Assembly: GCA_013695175.1 (NCBI GenBank)
Contig: JACDAZ010000210.1
Location: 1-6,509 of the forward strand
Direction: 5' to 3'
Source: Flavisolibacter sp.
GTDB taxonomy: Bacteria; Bacteroidota; Bacteroidia; Chitinophagales; Chitinophagaceae
DNA length: 6,509 nucleotides
Shown: positions 1 through 5,917 of the stretch, in pieces
Layout of the letters: the number at the start of each line of letters is the position of its first letter
Position numbering within the stretch: position 1 is the first letter of the stretch
Program-made: the position numbers and the translations under genes
The notes under the pieces: generated by a model
Told to the model about the DNA's origin: nothing
The model's input: the letters and a program-made list of their open reading frames with translations, nothing else
The model's database searches: none

Positions 1-1069
1 TTCTTTACCTGATGAATTAAAAAAAGCAATACAGGTTGCTGCAAAAAATATAGAACGCTTTCATGCTTCTCAAATTACAGCTGTTGAAAAGATTGAAACT
101 ATGCCGGGCATTAGCTGCTGGCGAAAATCAGTAGGTATAGAAAGAGTTGGTTTATATATACCGGGTGGTACAGCACCTCTTTTTTCAACAGTTCTTATGT
201 TAGGGATCCCTGCAAAACTTGCAGCATGTAAAGAAGTTATTTTATACACTCCATGTAATGAAAACGGTGAAGTGCATGCTGCCATTTTATATTGTGCAAA
301 ATTGGTTGGAATAAAGAAAATCTATAAAGCAGGTGGAGCACAGGCTATTGCTGCAATGGCATATGGAACCGCAACTATGAAGGCAGTGAATAAAATTTTT
401 GGTCCGGGAAATCAATATGTTACTGCTGCAAAACAGATGGTGCAAATGGATGGCATTGCTATAGACATGCCTGCAGGACCAAGTGAAGTATGTGTGCTTG
501 CAGATGAATCAGCAAACGCATCATTTATTGCAGCAGATTTATTATCTCAGGCTGAACATGGAAAAGATAGCCAGGTTTTATTAATTTCTGATTCACAAGA
601 ATTAATTAATGATTGTTTAAATGAATTAGAAATTCAGTTAAAAAAAATATTACGCAGAGATCTTGCAACTTTAAGTTTAAATAACAGTAATGCTATTTTA
701 GTAAAAAACTTATCCGAAGGAGTTGAATTAGCAAACCGGTATGCAGCAGAACATTTAATTGTAGCGTGTAAAAATGCTGAAGAAATTGCAGAACAAGTTA
801 CAACAGCAGGTTCTGTATTTATTGGCCATTTCTCACCCGAAGCTGTGGGAGACTATGCCAGTGGCACAAATCATACTTTACCAACAAATGGTTTTGCAAA
901 GGCTTATAGCGGTGTAAGTGTGGATAGTTTTGTAAAAAAAATTACATTTCAACAATTAACTCAAGATGGATTATCATTGATTGGGGATACCGTAGTTGCA
1001 ATGGCAGAAGCCGAAGGATTGGATGCGCATGCAAAGGCAATTACCATACGGTTAAATGGATTTAATTAA
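1..1069 (+). CDS. hisD: Histidinol dehydrogenase HisD (5'-truncated by window edge)
   Basis: HisD oxidises L-histidinol to L-histidine in two NAD-dependent steps through histidinal, the last reactions of histidine synthesis, in the cytoplasm. The frame is open from base 2 and gives 355 residues before the TAA at 1067-1069; the ATG at 101 is internal, since HisD-like sequence (LPDELKKAI, ERFHASQ) continues upstream of it. Recognisable blocks are VGLYIPGGTAPLFSTVLM, AGGAQAIAAMAYGT, FGPGNQYVTAAK, DMPAGPSEV and GDYASGTNHTLPT. Counting from base 2, the expected zinc ligands are Gln183, His186, Asp284 and His343, and the catalytic pair is Glu250-His251. Their spacings (3, 65, 33, 59) match those I recall for E. 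coli HisD (259, 262, 327, 360, 419), implying about 76 residues lie outside the window. It is the first visible gene of a his operon, with hisC 16 bp downstream. No damage is seen in the visible part. Confidence 0.97.
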   Translation, partial: SLPDELKKAIQVAAKNIERFHASQITAVEKIETMPGISCWRKSVGIERVGLYIPGGTAPLFSTVLMLGIPAKLAACKEVILYTPCNENGEVHAAILYCAKLVGIKKIYKAGGAQAIAAMAYGTATMKAVNKIFGPGNQYVTAAKQMVQMDGIAIDMPAGPSEVCVLADESANASFIAADLLSQAEHGKDSQVLLISDSQELINDCLNELEIQLKKILRRDLATLSLNNSNAILVKNLSEGVELANRYAAEHLIVACKNAEEIAEQVTTAGSVFIGHFSPEAVGDYASGTNHTLPTNGFAKAYSGVSVDSFVKKITFQQLTQDGLSLIGDTVVAMAEAEGLDAHAKAITIRLNGFN

Positions 1070-1085
1070 GCAAAATGAAAACAAA

Positions 1086-2150
1086 ATGCATTTTGATTTA
1101 AACAATTTAATACGACAAAATATAAAAGACCTTCAACCTTATTCTTCTGCACGCAGCGAATTTAGTGGAGAGGCCCGGGTTTTTCTCGACGCAAATGAAA
1201 ACAGCTTTGGTTCACCCATCAAAAATCTTTCAATTACAGAAACAGACTATAATCGTTACCCGGATCCCTTACAATGGGATTTAAAAAAGAAAATAGCTAC
1301 CATAAAAAATACGGATGCTGAAAAAATGTTATTGGGTAATGGCAGCGATGAATGTATAGATCTTTTGTTCAGGGCTTTTTGTAATCCCCAAAAAGACAAT
1401 GTAATTATTTGCCCGCCAACTTATGGCATGTATAAAGTATATGCAAATATTAATGATGTAGAGGCAAAAGAGGTTAATTTGCTTTTAAACTTTCAACTGG
1501 ATATAAAATCACTGGAAGCATCAATTGATGAAAACACAAAGATGATTTTTTTGTGCTCTCCAAACAATCCTACAGGTAATAGTCTGGATAGAGAAGATAT
1601 TGAAATCATCTTAAATAATTTTGATGGAATAGTTGTGATTGATGAGGCATATATCAATTACAGCAGGCATCGTTCCTTCTTAAAAGAATTAAATGAATAT
1701 CCCAACCTGGTGGTGATGCAAACTTTTTCAAAAGCCTGGGGACTGGCAGCATTAAGACTAGGTGTCGTATTTGCATCTGCTGAAATTATTGAAGTATTAA
1801 ATAAAATAAAGCCACCTTATAATATTAACCAGGCAACACAGGAACTTGCTATGCTGGCTTTAGATCACTTGCAGCAAGTAAATGAGATGATAAAGACAAC
1901 CATCCGGGAAAGGGAATTTTTGGAAAATAAACTTAAACAATTATCAATTGTTGAGAAGGTTTATCCTTCCGATACAAATTTTCTTCTTGTAAAAATCAAA
2001 GAAGCAACATCTGTTTATAATTTATTAAAAACAAAAGGAATTATTGTTAGAAACAGGAGCAATGTTGTTTTGTGTGATGATTGTTTAAGAATAACCGTGG
2101 GTACAAAAGAAGAAAATGACGTATTAATACAAATTCTACAAAATTTTTAA
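1086..2150 (+). CDS. hisC: Histidinol-phosphate aminotransferase HisC
   Basis: This PLP-dependent, fold-type I aminotransferase converts imidazole-acetol phosphate plus glutamate to L-histidinol phosphate plus 2-oxoglutarate. With the start at 1086 it has 354 residues, normal for HisC. The N-terminus carries the family signature PYSSAR followed by VFLDANEN. Visible cofactor and substrate residues (numbered from 1086) are GNGSDE at 84-89, SPNNPTG at 158-164, VIDEAY at 184-189 with the PLP-pyridine Asp186, the Schiff-base Lys216 in TFSKAWG, Arg224 in ALRLGV, and the carboxylate-binding Arg335 in LRITVGT. An in-frame ATG at 1056 would add 10 residues and overlap hisD by 14 bp. I prefer 1086 because HisC proteins of this type begin a few residues before the DLNNLIRxNI segment and the extra residues are low-complexity (DLIKQNENK). 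Neither start has a convincing Shine-Dalgarno. It is likely co-transcribed with hisD and hisB. Confidence 0.95.
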   Translation: MHFDLNNLIRQNIKDLQPYSSARSEFSGEARVFLDANENSFGSPIKNLSITETDYNRYPDPLQWDLKKKIATIKNTDAEKMLLGNGSDECIDLLFRAFCNPQKDNVIICPPTYGMYKVYANINDVEAKEVNLLLNFQLDIKSLEASIDENTKMIFLCSPNNPTGNSLDREDIEIILNNFDGIVVIDEAYINYSRHRSFLKELNEYPNLVVMQTFSKAWGLAALRLGVVFASAEIIEVLNKIKPPYNINQATQELAMLALDHLQQVNEMIKTTIREREFLENKLKQLSIVEKVYPSDTNFLLVKIKEATSVYNLLKTKGIIVRNRSNVVLCDDCLRITVGTKEENDVLIQILQNF

Positions 2151-2171
2151 AATTAGAAAAGAAAAAGAGGT

Positions 2172-3320
2172 ATGGATCAGATACAAAAAAAAGTATTGTT
2201 TATTGACAGAGATGGAACCCTGATTGCAGAATATCCGCCTACATACCAGATAGATGCATTTGAAAAAGTTTCTTTTTATCCTTATGTATTTAAATACCTT
2301 ACTAAAATAGCAGAGGAGTTAGACTATGAACTGGTATTGGTGTCAAACCAGGATGGGCTGGGGACTGATTCTTTTCCTGAAGAACAATTCCATCCTATTC
2401 ATAATCTTATTATGAGTTCTTTTGCCAATGAAGGGATTATTTTTTCTGATACATTAATTGACAAAAGTTTTCCTGAAGAAAATTTGCAAACTCGCAAACC
2501 CGGAACAGGGATGTTTATTAACTATATCAATAATCCCGCTTATGATATAAAGAATTCTTTTGTAATTGGCGACAGGATTACAGATGTTCAATTAGCAAAA
2601 AATTTAGGATGCAAGGCTATTTGGATCAAGATCAATCCTGAATTGGGTGGTGCAGAGATCGGTGATAGTGCAGATGCATTAAATGAAGTTGTAGCGTTGG
2701 AATCAACTGATTGGAAAGATATTTACGATTTTTTAAAGGTTAAACGGGTAGCAAAACATAAAAGAGAAACAAGTGAAACTTCTATAGAAGTGGAGGTGAA
2801 TTTAGACGGAACAGGAGAGGCTAAAATTGAAACCGGTTTAGGTTTCTTTGATCATATGCTTCACCAGGTAGCAAGACATGGAATGATTGATTTAAAAATT
2901 ATTGCAAAAGGGGATTTACATATTGATGAACACCATACTATTGAAGATACTGCCATAACACTTGGTGAAGCCTTTGCCCAGGCATTAGGTGATAAAAAAG
3001 GTGTAGAACGTTATGGTTTTGCCTTGCCTATGGATGAAGCGGAGGCAAAAGTTTTAATAGACTTCGGTGGTCGTAACTGGATTATCTGGAATGCTGATTT
3101 TCACCGCGAAAAAATAGGGGATCTGCCTACAGAAATGTTTTTTCATTTTTTCAAATCTTTCAGCGATGCGGCAAAATGTAATTTACATATTGAGTGCAGG
3201 GGTGATAATGAGCATCATAAAATAGAAGCTATTTTTAAAGCCTTTGCAAAAGCAATAAAGATGGCTGTTAAAAAAGATCCTTTAAAAGATTATTTGCCAT
3301 CAACTAAAGGAACTCTTTAG
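2172..3320 (+). CDS. hisB: Bifunctional HisB: histidinol-phosphatase / imidazoleglycerol-phosphate dehydratase
   Basis: This 382-residue two-domain enzyme covers two non-consecutive steps of histidine synthesis. Residues 1-~165 are a HAD-family histidinol-phosphate phosphatase: DxD motif I at Asp12/Asp14 (FIDRDGT), Ser58-Asn59 (LVSNQDG), Lys109 (TRKPGTGMF) and GDRITD at 133-138. Residues ~192-382 are the IGP dehydratase, with the repeated metal-binding signatures [13 protein letters not shown] (225-237), DEHHTIED (252-259) and [12 protein letters not shown] (347-358), and the characteristic C-terminus STKGTL. The loop that holds zinc in E. coli HisB (C-x-H...C-x-C) is present at equal length, but the four positions are Asp97, Ser99, Leu105 and Thr107. 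It follows hisC by 21 bp. An AGAGG sits only 1 bp before the ATG, too close to act as an ordinary Shine-Dalgarno. No clear terminator is seen in the 28 bp between its stop and the convergent neighbour. Confidence 0.97.
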   Translation: MDQIQKKVLFIDRDGTLIAEYPPTYQIDAFEKVSFYPYVFKYLTKIAEELDYELVLVSNQDGLGTDSFPEEQFHPIHNLIMSSFANEGIIFSDTLIDKSFPEENLQTRKPGTGMFINYINNPAYDIKNSFVIGDRITDVQLAKNLGCKAIWIKINPELGGAEIGDSADALNEVVALESTDWKDIYDFLKVKRVAKHKRETSETSIEVEVNLDGTGEAKIETGLGFFDHMLHQVARHGMIDLKIIAKGDLHIDEHHTIEDTAITLGEAFAQALGDKKGVERYGFALPMDEAEAKVLIDFGGRNWIIWNADFHREKIGDLPTEMFFHFFKSFSDAAKCNLHIECRGDNEHHKIEAIFKAFAKAIKMAVKKDPLKDYLPSTKGTL

Positions 3321-3348
3321 TATCATTGGTTCAGGTATCTAAAATCCA

Positions 3349-3636
3349 TTACTGCGCCAAAACATCCTGGAAATCTGGTTTTTTGTCAAAAACAGATTTT
3401 ACAAAGGGACATACAGGTGCAATTTTAAAATGATGAAGCCGTGCATGTTCTACCAGTGTATTTACCAGTTGAAAACCTATGTTTTGTCCCTGAAGTTCAC
3501 CCGACACTTCAGTATGTTCAGCAATAAGTGTATCCGGTTGTTGATGTGAATATATCAATTCAGCCAGCTTTTCATCTTCTTCTCCGGGAATAAAAAACAT
3601 TCCTCTACCATCTGTTTGTTTATGTTGAATAAGCAT
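3349..3636 (-). CDS. Small GNAT-fold N-acetyltransferase-like protein (YjdJ/NATD1-type)
   Basis: The 95-residue product resembles the short, single-domain GNAT relatives of the YjdJ/NATD1 type (COG2388), which are normally about 90-100 residues. Visible hallmarks are the central HTEVSGELQGQNIGFQLV block (41-58), where HTEV precedes a degenerate acetyl-CoA pyrophosphate loop (GQNIG), then LVEHAR (61-66) and the conserved APVCPFVKS segment (73-81) with Cys76, ending in a KPDFQDVLAQ tail typical of the family. An acetyl-CoA-binding role is inferred from the family; the substrate is unknown and nothing here identifies it. The gene is convergent with hisB (28 bp apart) and divergent from the trp leader, so it is its own transcription unit and probably unrelated to either pathway. 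The upstream sequence on its strand is very AT-rich with no Shine-Dalgarno, in keeping with the other genes here. Confidence 0.82.
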   Translation of the reverse strand: MLIQHKQTDGRGMFFIPGEEDEKLAELIYSHQQPDTLIAEHTEVSGELQGQNIGFQLVNTLVEHARLHHFKIAPVCPFVKSVFDKKPDFQDVLAQ

Positions 3637-3659
3637 TATTTCAATTTTTATTAAATTAA

Positions 3660-3691
3660 TTTGTTCAAATGCCGTGCCCTTTGCATATTTG
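3660..3691 (+). promoter_or_regulatory. Candidate Bacteroidota-type promoter of the trp operon
   Basis: TTTG at 3660-3663 is followed after 20 bp by CATATTTG at 3684-3691. This matches the Bacteroidota primary-sigma pattern (-33 TTTG, about 19-21 bp spacer, -7 TAnnTTTG) with one mismatch in the -7 element. It lies between the divergent acetyltransferase-like gene and the trp leader, where a trp promoter is needed. A start a few bases downstream (about 3695-3698) would leave almost no 5' leader ahead of the leader-peptide ATG at 3699, which is a reservation. The call rests on short motifs in AT-rich DNA. Confidence 0.35.
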
Positions 3692-3698
3692 CACTATA

Positions 3699-3761
3699 AT
3701 GAACCTGGTAATAAATAAACATTGGTGGTGGCATACAAACTTTAATAAGGGTTCTGTATAG
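3699..3761 (+). CDS. trpL: trp operon leader peptide with three consecutive Trp codons
   Basis: The ATG at 3699 opens a 20-codon frame ending at TAG 3759-3761. The peptide contains NKHWWWHTN, with TGG TGG TGG at 3723-3731. TrpE, TrpG and the visible part of TrpD together have only 3 Trp in about 870 residues, so a triple Trp in 20 residues directly upstream of trpE is a strong sign of a Trp-sensing leader peptide. The expected role is in cis: a ribosome stalls on the Trp codons when charged tRNA-Trp is scarce and continues to the stop codon when it is plentiful, which changes the folding of the downstream RNA. The stop codon lies at the end of the antiterminator's 5' strand, as in classical leaders. 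An in-frame ATG at 3669 would give a 30-residue version. No Shine-Dalgarno is visible at either start. The peptide itself probably has no other function. Confidence 0.8.
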   Translation: MNLVINKHWWWHTNFNKGSV

Positions 3762-3811
3762 CTATTACTATAGTTTATAAATAATATAGAGCCCCGTTTT
3801 GGGGCTTTTTT
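3723..3811 (+). promoter_or_regulatory. Ribosome-mediated trp attenuator (alternative RNA pairings 1:2, 2:3, 3:4)
   Basis: Three competing helices can be drawn by hand. Protector (1:2): 3731-3737 pairs with 3755-3762 (one bulged A at 3760), extendable with weaker pairs down to 3727/3766; it includes part of the Trp codons. Antiterminator (2:3): 3749-3759 (GGGTTCTGTAT) pairs with 3784-3794 (ATATAGAGCCC) over 11 bp with two G-U pairs and a 24-nt loop. Terminator (3:4): 3790-3795 pairs with 3801-3806. Helices 1:2 and 2:3 share 3755-3759; 2:3 and 3:4 share 3790-3794. A ribosome stalled at 3723-3731 would block strand 1 and let 2:3 form, giving read-through into trpE. A ribosome at the stop codon 3759-3761 would cover strand 2 and let 3:4 form, giving termination. 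The positions fit the classical model closely. The mechanism is inferred from architecture. Confidence 0.8.
3790..3811 (+). terminator. Intrinsic terminator, the attenuator's 3:4 hairpin
   Basis: AGCCCC (3790-3795) and GGGGCT (3801-3806) form a perfect 6-bp, GC-rich stem around a GTTTT loop, followed by an uninterrupted T-run through 3811. It stands out sharply from the AT-rich surroundings. Its U-tract is on the + strand and the only + strand unit that it can end is the trp leader transcript, so it is an attenuator and not the end of a gene. It lies just before the in-frame ATG at 3812 and 39 bp before the preferred trpE start. Confidence 0.88.
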
Positions 3812-3850
3812 ATGTTTAATAAGCAGCCGGCAATTTATAAAAAGAAATGT

Positions 3851-5290
3851 ATGGTAAAAGTTTTGGGAGCAGAAAGCAGTAAAAAGATAAAGATTAACAC
3901 TACAGTAAAAAAAATGCTTGCTGATCTTTATACACCGGTTGGTATTTACCTGCGGGTAAGAGACCGGTTCAGGGATACCATTTTATTAGAAAGTACCGAT
4001 TCACATGCTTCAGAAAATAGCTATTCGTTCATTTGTATAAATGCTTTTGCAGGAATAGAAATTAAAGATCAAAAGCAAGTTGAATATAAACTTCCAAAAC
4101 AAGATGCAGAACGGGTTGATTTAAAAAAAACGGATGATTTAAAGGATATTTTATGGCAATTTATGCAGCGATTTGATGTCACATCAGATGATCTTAAAGC
4201 TGCAGCTTTTGCACAGGGTTTATTTGGTTATTTCACTTTTGATGCTGTTCAATTGTTTGAATCTATTGAATTCAGTAATAATAAATCTGCTACTAATATT
4301 CCTGTTGCACGTTATCGCTTATATCAATATGTAATAGCTATTAATCATTATAAAGATGAATTGATTTTTTGCGAAAATGTAGTTAGTGGATTGGAAAGTG
4401 AAGCAGGTGTTGTTGAGTCATTGATCAATAGTAAAGATGTTCCGGTTTATCCATTTAAGGTCACTACTTCAGAAACTTCAAATTTATCTGATAATGCATA
4501 TATGGATATGGTTAAAAAAGGAGTAGAAAGTTGTTATAAGGGAGATGTGTTTCAGATTGTATTGAGCCGGAAATTTCAACAATCTTTTACCGGCGATGAA
4601 TTCAATGTTTACAGGGCACTGCGCCACATTAATCCATCTCCTTATTTATTCTTTTTTGATTATGGAGAATATAAAATTATGGGTTCCTCTCCCGAAGCAC
4701 AACTGATTATTAAAAATGGAAAAGCAGTTGTTCATCCTATTGCAGGAACATTTAAAAGAACTGGTGATGATATTGTTGACCAGCAAAAAGCAGAGGAACT
4801 TTTGAAGGATCCAAAAGAAAATGCTGAACACGTAATGCTTGTTGATTTGGCTAGAAATGATTTAAGTACTGTTTGTACTGATGTTTCAGTTGAAAAGTAC
4901 AGGCAGGTGCAATATTATTCTCACGTCATTCACATGGTAAGTGAAGTCTCCGGTATAGTACCTGCAGATGCAAATCCATTTCAAATACTATTTAAAACGT
5001 TTCCTGCGGGTACTTTAAGTGGTGCACCTAAATACAGATCCATGCAGTTAATTAATGAATTTGAAGGCGATAACCGCAGCTTTTACGGTGGCGCCATAGG
5101 GTTTGTTGGTTTTAATGGCTCGTGTAATCATGCTATTATGATTAGAACTTTTTTAAGTAAAAACAATACTCTTTATTACCAGGCAGGAGCAGGGGTGGTT
5201 GCTGCAAGTAAACCACAAGGTGAGTTACAAGAGGTAAATAACAAATTAAATGCTTTAAAAAATGCCATTGAAATGGCAGCTTCAATATAA
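3851..5290 (+). CDS. trpE: Anthranilate synthase component I TrpE
   Basis: TrpE converts chorismate to anthranilate, using ammonia delivered by TrpG from glutamine; it is the committed step of tryptophan synthesis and normally feedback-inhibited by Trp. The product has 479 residues from 3851, a usual length. Residues 45-48 are LLES, the conserved Trp-binding feedback motif. The C-terminal chorismate-binding domain carries NPSPY (261-265), HPIAGTFKR (295-303), EHVMLVDLARND (326-337), the catalytic-region His361 in HVIHMVSEV, AGTLSGAPK (386-394), GGAIGF (413-418) and GAGVVAASKPQGELQE (446-461). LLES and the setting support TrpE rather than PabB. An in-frame ATG at 3812 adds 13 residues, but it directly follows the attenuator T-run and has no ribosome site clear of the hairpin. 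3851 is therefore preferred, and the recognisable N-terminal homology (INTTVKKMLADLYTPVGIYL) starts well after it. Only one Trp codon occurs in the gene. The stop is 1 bp from the trpG start. Confidence 0.95.
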   Translation: MVKVLGAESSKKIKINTTVKKMLADLYTPVGIYLRVRDRFRDTILLESTDSHASENSYSFICINAFAGIEIKDQKQVEYKLPKQDAERVDLKKTDDLKDILWQFMQRFDVTSDDLKAAAFAQGLFGYFTFDAVQLFESIEFSNNKSATNIPVARYRLYQYVIAINHYKDELIFCENVVSGLESEAGVVESLINSKDVPVYPFKVTTSETSNLSDNAYMDMVKKGVESCYKGDVFQIVLSRKFQQSFTGDEFNVYRALRHINPSPYLFFFDYGEYKIMGSSPEAQLIIKNGKAVVHPIAGTFKRTGDDIVDQQKAEELLKDPKENAEHVMLVDLARNDLSTVCTDVSVEKYRQVQYYSHVIHMVSEVSGIVPADANPFQILFKTFPAGTLSGAPKYRSMQLINEFEGDNRSFYGGAIGFVGFNGSCNHAIMIRTFLSKNNTLYYQAGAGVVAASKPQGELQEVNNKLNALKNAIEMAASI

Positions 5291-5291
5291 T

Positions 5292-5885
5292 ATGAAAATC
5301 CTTGTTTTTGATAACTATGACTCGTTTACTTATAACCTGGTGCATTTGGTTCAAAAGATTATTCCAGGTACAGTAGATGTATTTAGAAACGACCAGATAC
5401 CTCTTGAAAAAATTGCAGATTATGATAAAATTATACTTTCACCCGGTCCTGGATTACCAAAAGATGCAGGTTTATTATTAGAGCTGATAAAAGAATATGC
5501 TTCTCAGAAATCTATATTAGGAGTATGTCTTGGGCACCAGGCTATTGGTGAAGCTTTTGGAGGACAATTATTTAATCTTTCTACTGTTTATCATGGAGTG
5601 GCAACACCTGTAAGAGTTTTATTAGATAATGAAAATGCTAATTCTGGAAATACGCAAAATCTTTTTAAAGATCTGCCGGAAAAAATTATGGTAGGTCGCT
5701 ATCATAGCTGGATCATAAAAGAAGAAGGTTTTCCTGATGTTTTAGAAATTACAGCACGCGATGAAAATGATTATATCATGGCATTACGACACAAGCAATA
5801 CGATGTGCAGGGGGTACAGTTTCACCCGGAAAGTATCTTAACCCCTGACGGGGAAATAATTATTAAAAATTGGTTATTATCATAA
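5292..5885 (+). CDS. trpG: Anthranilate synthase component II TrpG (glutamine amidotransferase)
   Basis: This 197-residue class I glutamine amidotransferase releases ammonia from glutamine for TrpE. The N-terminus FDNYDSFTYNLVHLV (6-20) is the classic TrpG/PabA opening. SPGPGLPKDAG (50-60) forms the oxyanion region, the nucleophile is Cys79 in GVCLGHQAIGEAFGG, and the triad is completed by His178 and Glu180 in VQFHPES. HGVATPV (101-107) and GRYHSWI (135-141) are further family blocks. The start at 5292 is chosen because the fold begins immediately (MKILVFDNYDSF) and it lies 1 bp after the trpE TAA, typical of translational coupling. An in-frame ATG at 5262 would add 10 unrelated residues that overlap trpE. 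TrpG can double as PabA for folate synthesis in many bacteria; the sequence alone cannot settle whether it does so here. Confidence 0.95.
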   Translation: MKILVFDNYDSFTYNLVHLVQKIIPGTVDVFRNDQIPLEKIADYDKIILSPGPGLPKDAGLLLELIKEYASQKSILGVCLGHQAIGEAFGGQLFNLSTVYHGVATPVRVLLDNENANSGNTQNLFKDLPEKIMVGRYHSWIIKEEGFPDVLEITARDENDYIMALRHKQYDVQGVQFHPESILTPDGEIIIKNWLLS

Positions 5886-5917
5886 ATAAAATTCACGATT
5901 GTTGAAGATCATTAAGA

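Noticed and set aside
70..285. Minus-strand open frame of 71 codons inside hisD
   Set aside because: It lies wholly antisense to a clearly conserved hisD region and shows no recognisable protein features.
1056..1085. Upstream hisC start overlapping hisD
   Set aside because: It adds 10 low-complexity residues before the conserved HisC N-terminus; 1086 gives a normal 354-residue protein. It is not excluded, because neither start has a ribosome site.
2166..2170. AGAGG as a Shine-Dalgarno for hisB
   Set aside because: It is only 1 bp from the ATG, much too close for standard anti-SD pairing; probably chance in a purine-rich stretch.
3695..3700. TATAAT resembling a sigma70 -10 box
   Set aside because: No -35-like hexamer is found at 16-18 bp upstream, it overlaps the leader ATG, and the surrounding genome looks like Bacteroidota, whose primary promoters use a different consensus.
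3790..3811. Terminator of the his operon or of the acetyltransferase-like gene
   Set aside because: The U-tract is on the + strand, about 470 bp past hisB and beyond a - strand gene; for the - strand gene it lies upstream. Its sharing of bases with the 3749-3794 helix makes attenuation the better reading.
4646..4831. Minus-strand open frame of 61 codons, Phe/Cys-rich, inside trpE
   Set aside because: It is antisense to the conserved chorismate-binding domain of trpE; its hydrophobic look comes from the complement of Lys/Glu-rich codons.
5262..5291. Upstream trpG start inside trpE
   Set aside because: The 10 extra residues lack family similarity and the ATG at 5292 begins directly with the TrpG fold, 1 bp after the trpE stop.
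5142..5354. Minus-strand open frame of 70 codons across the trpE/trpG junction
   Set aside because: It is antisense to two well-supported genes and has no independent coding signal.
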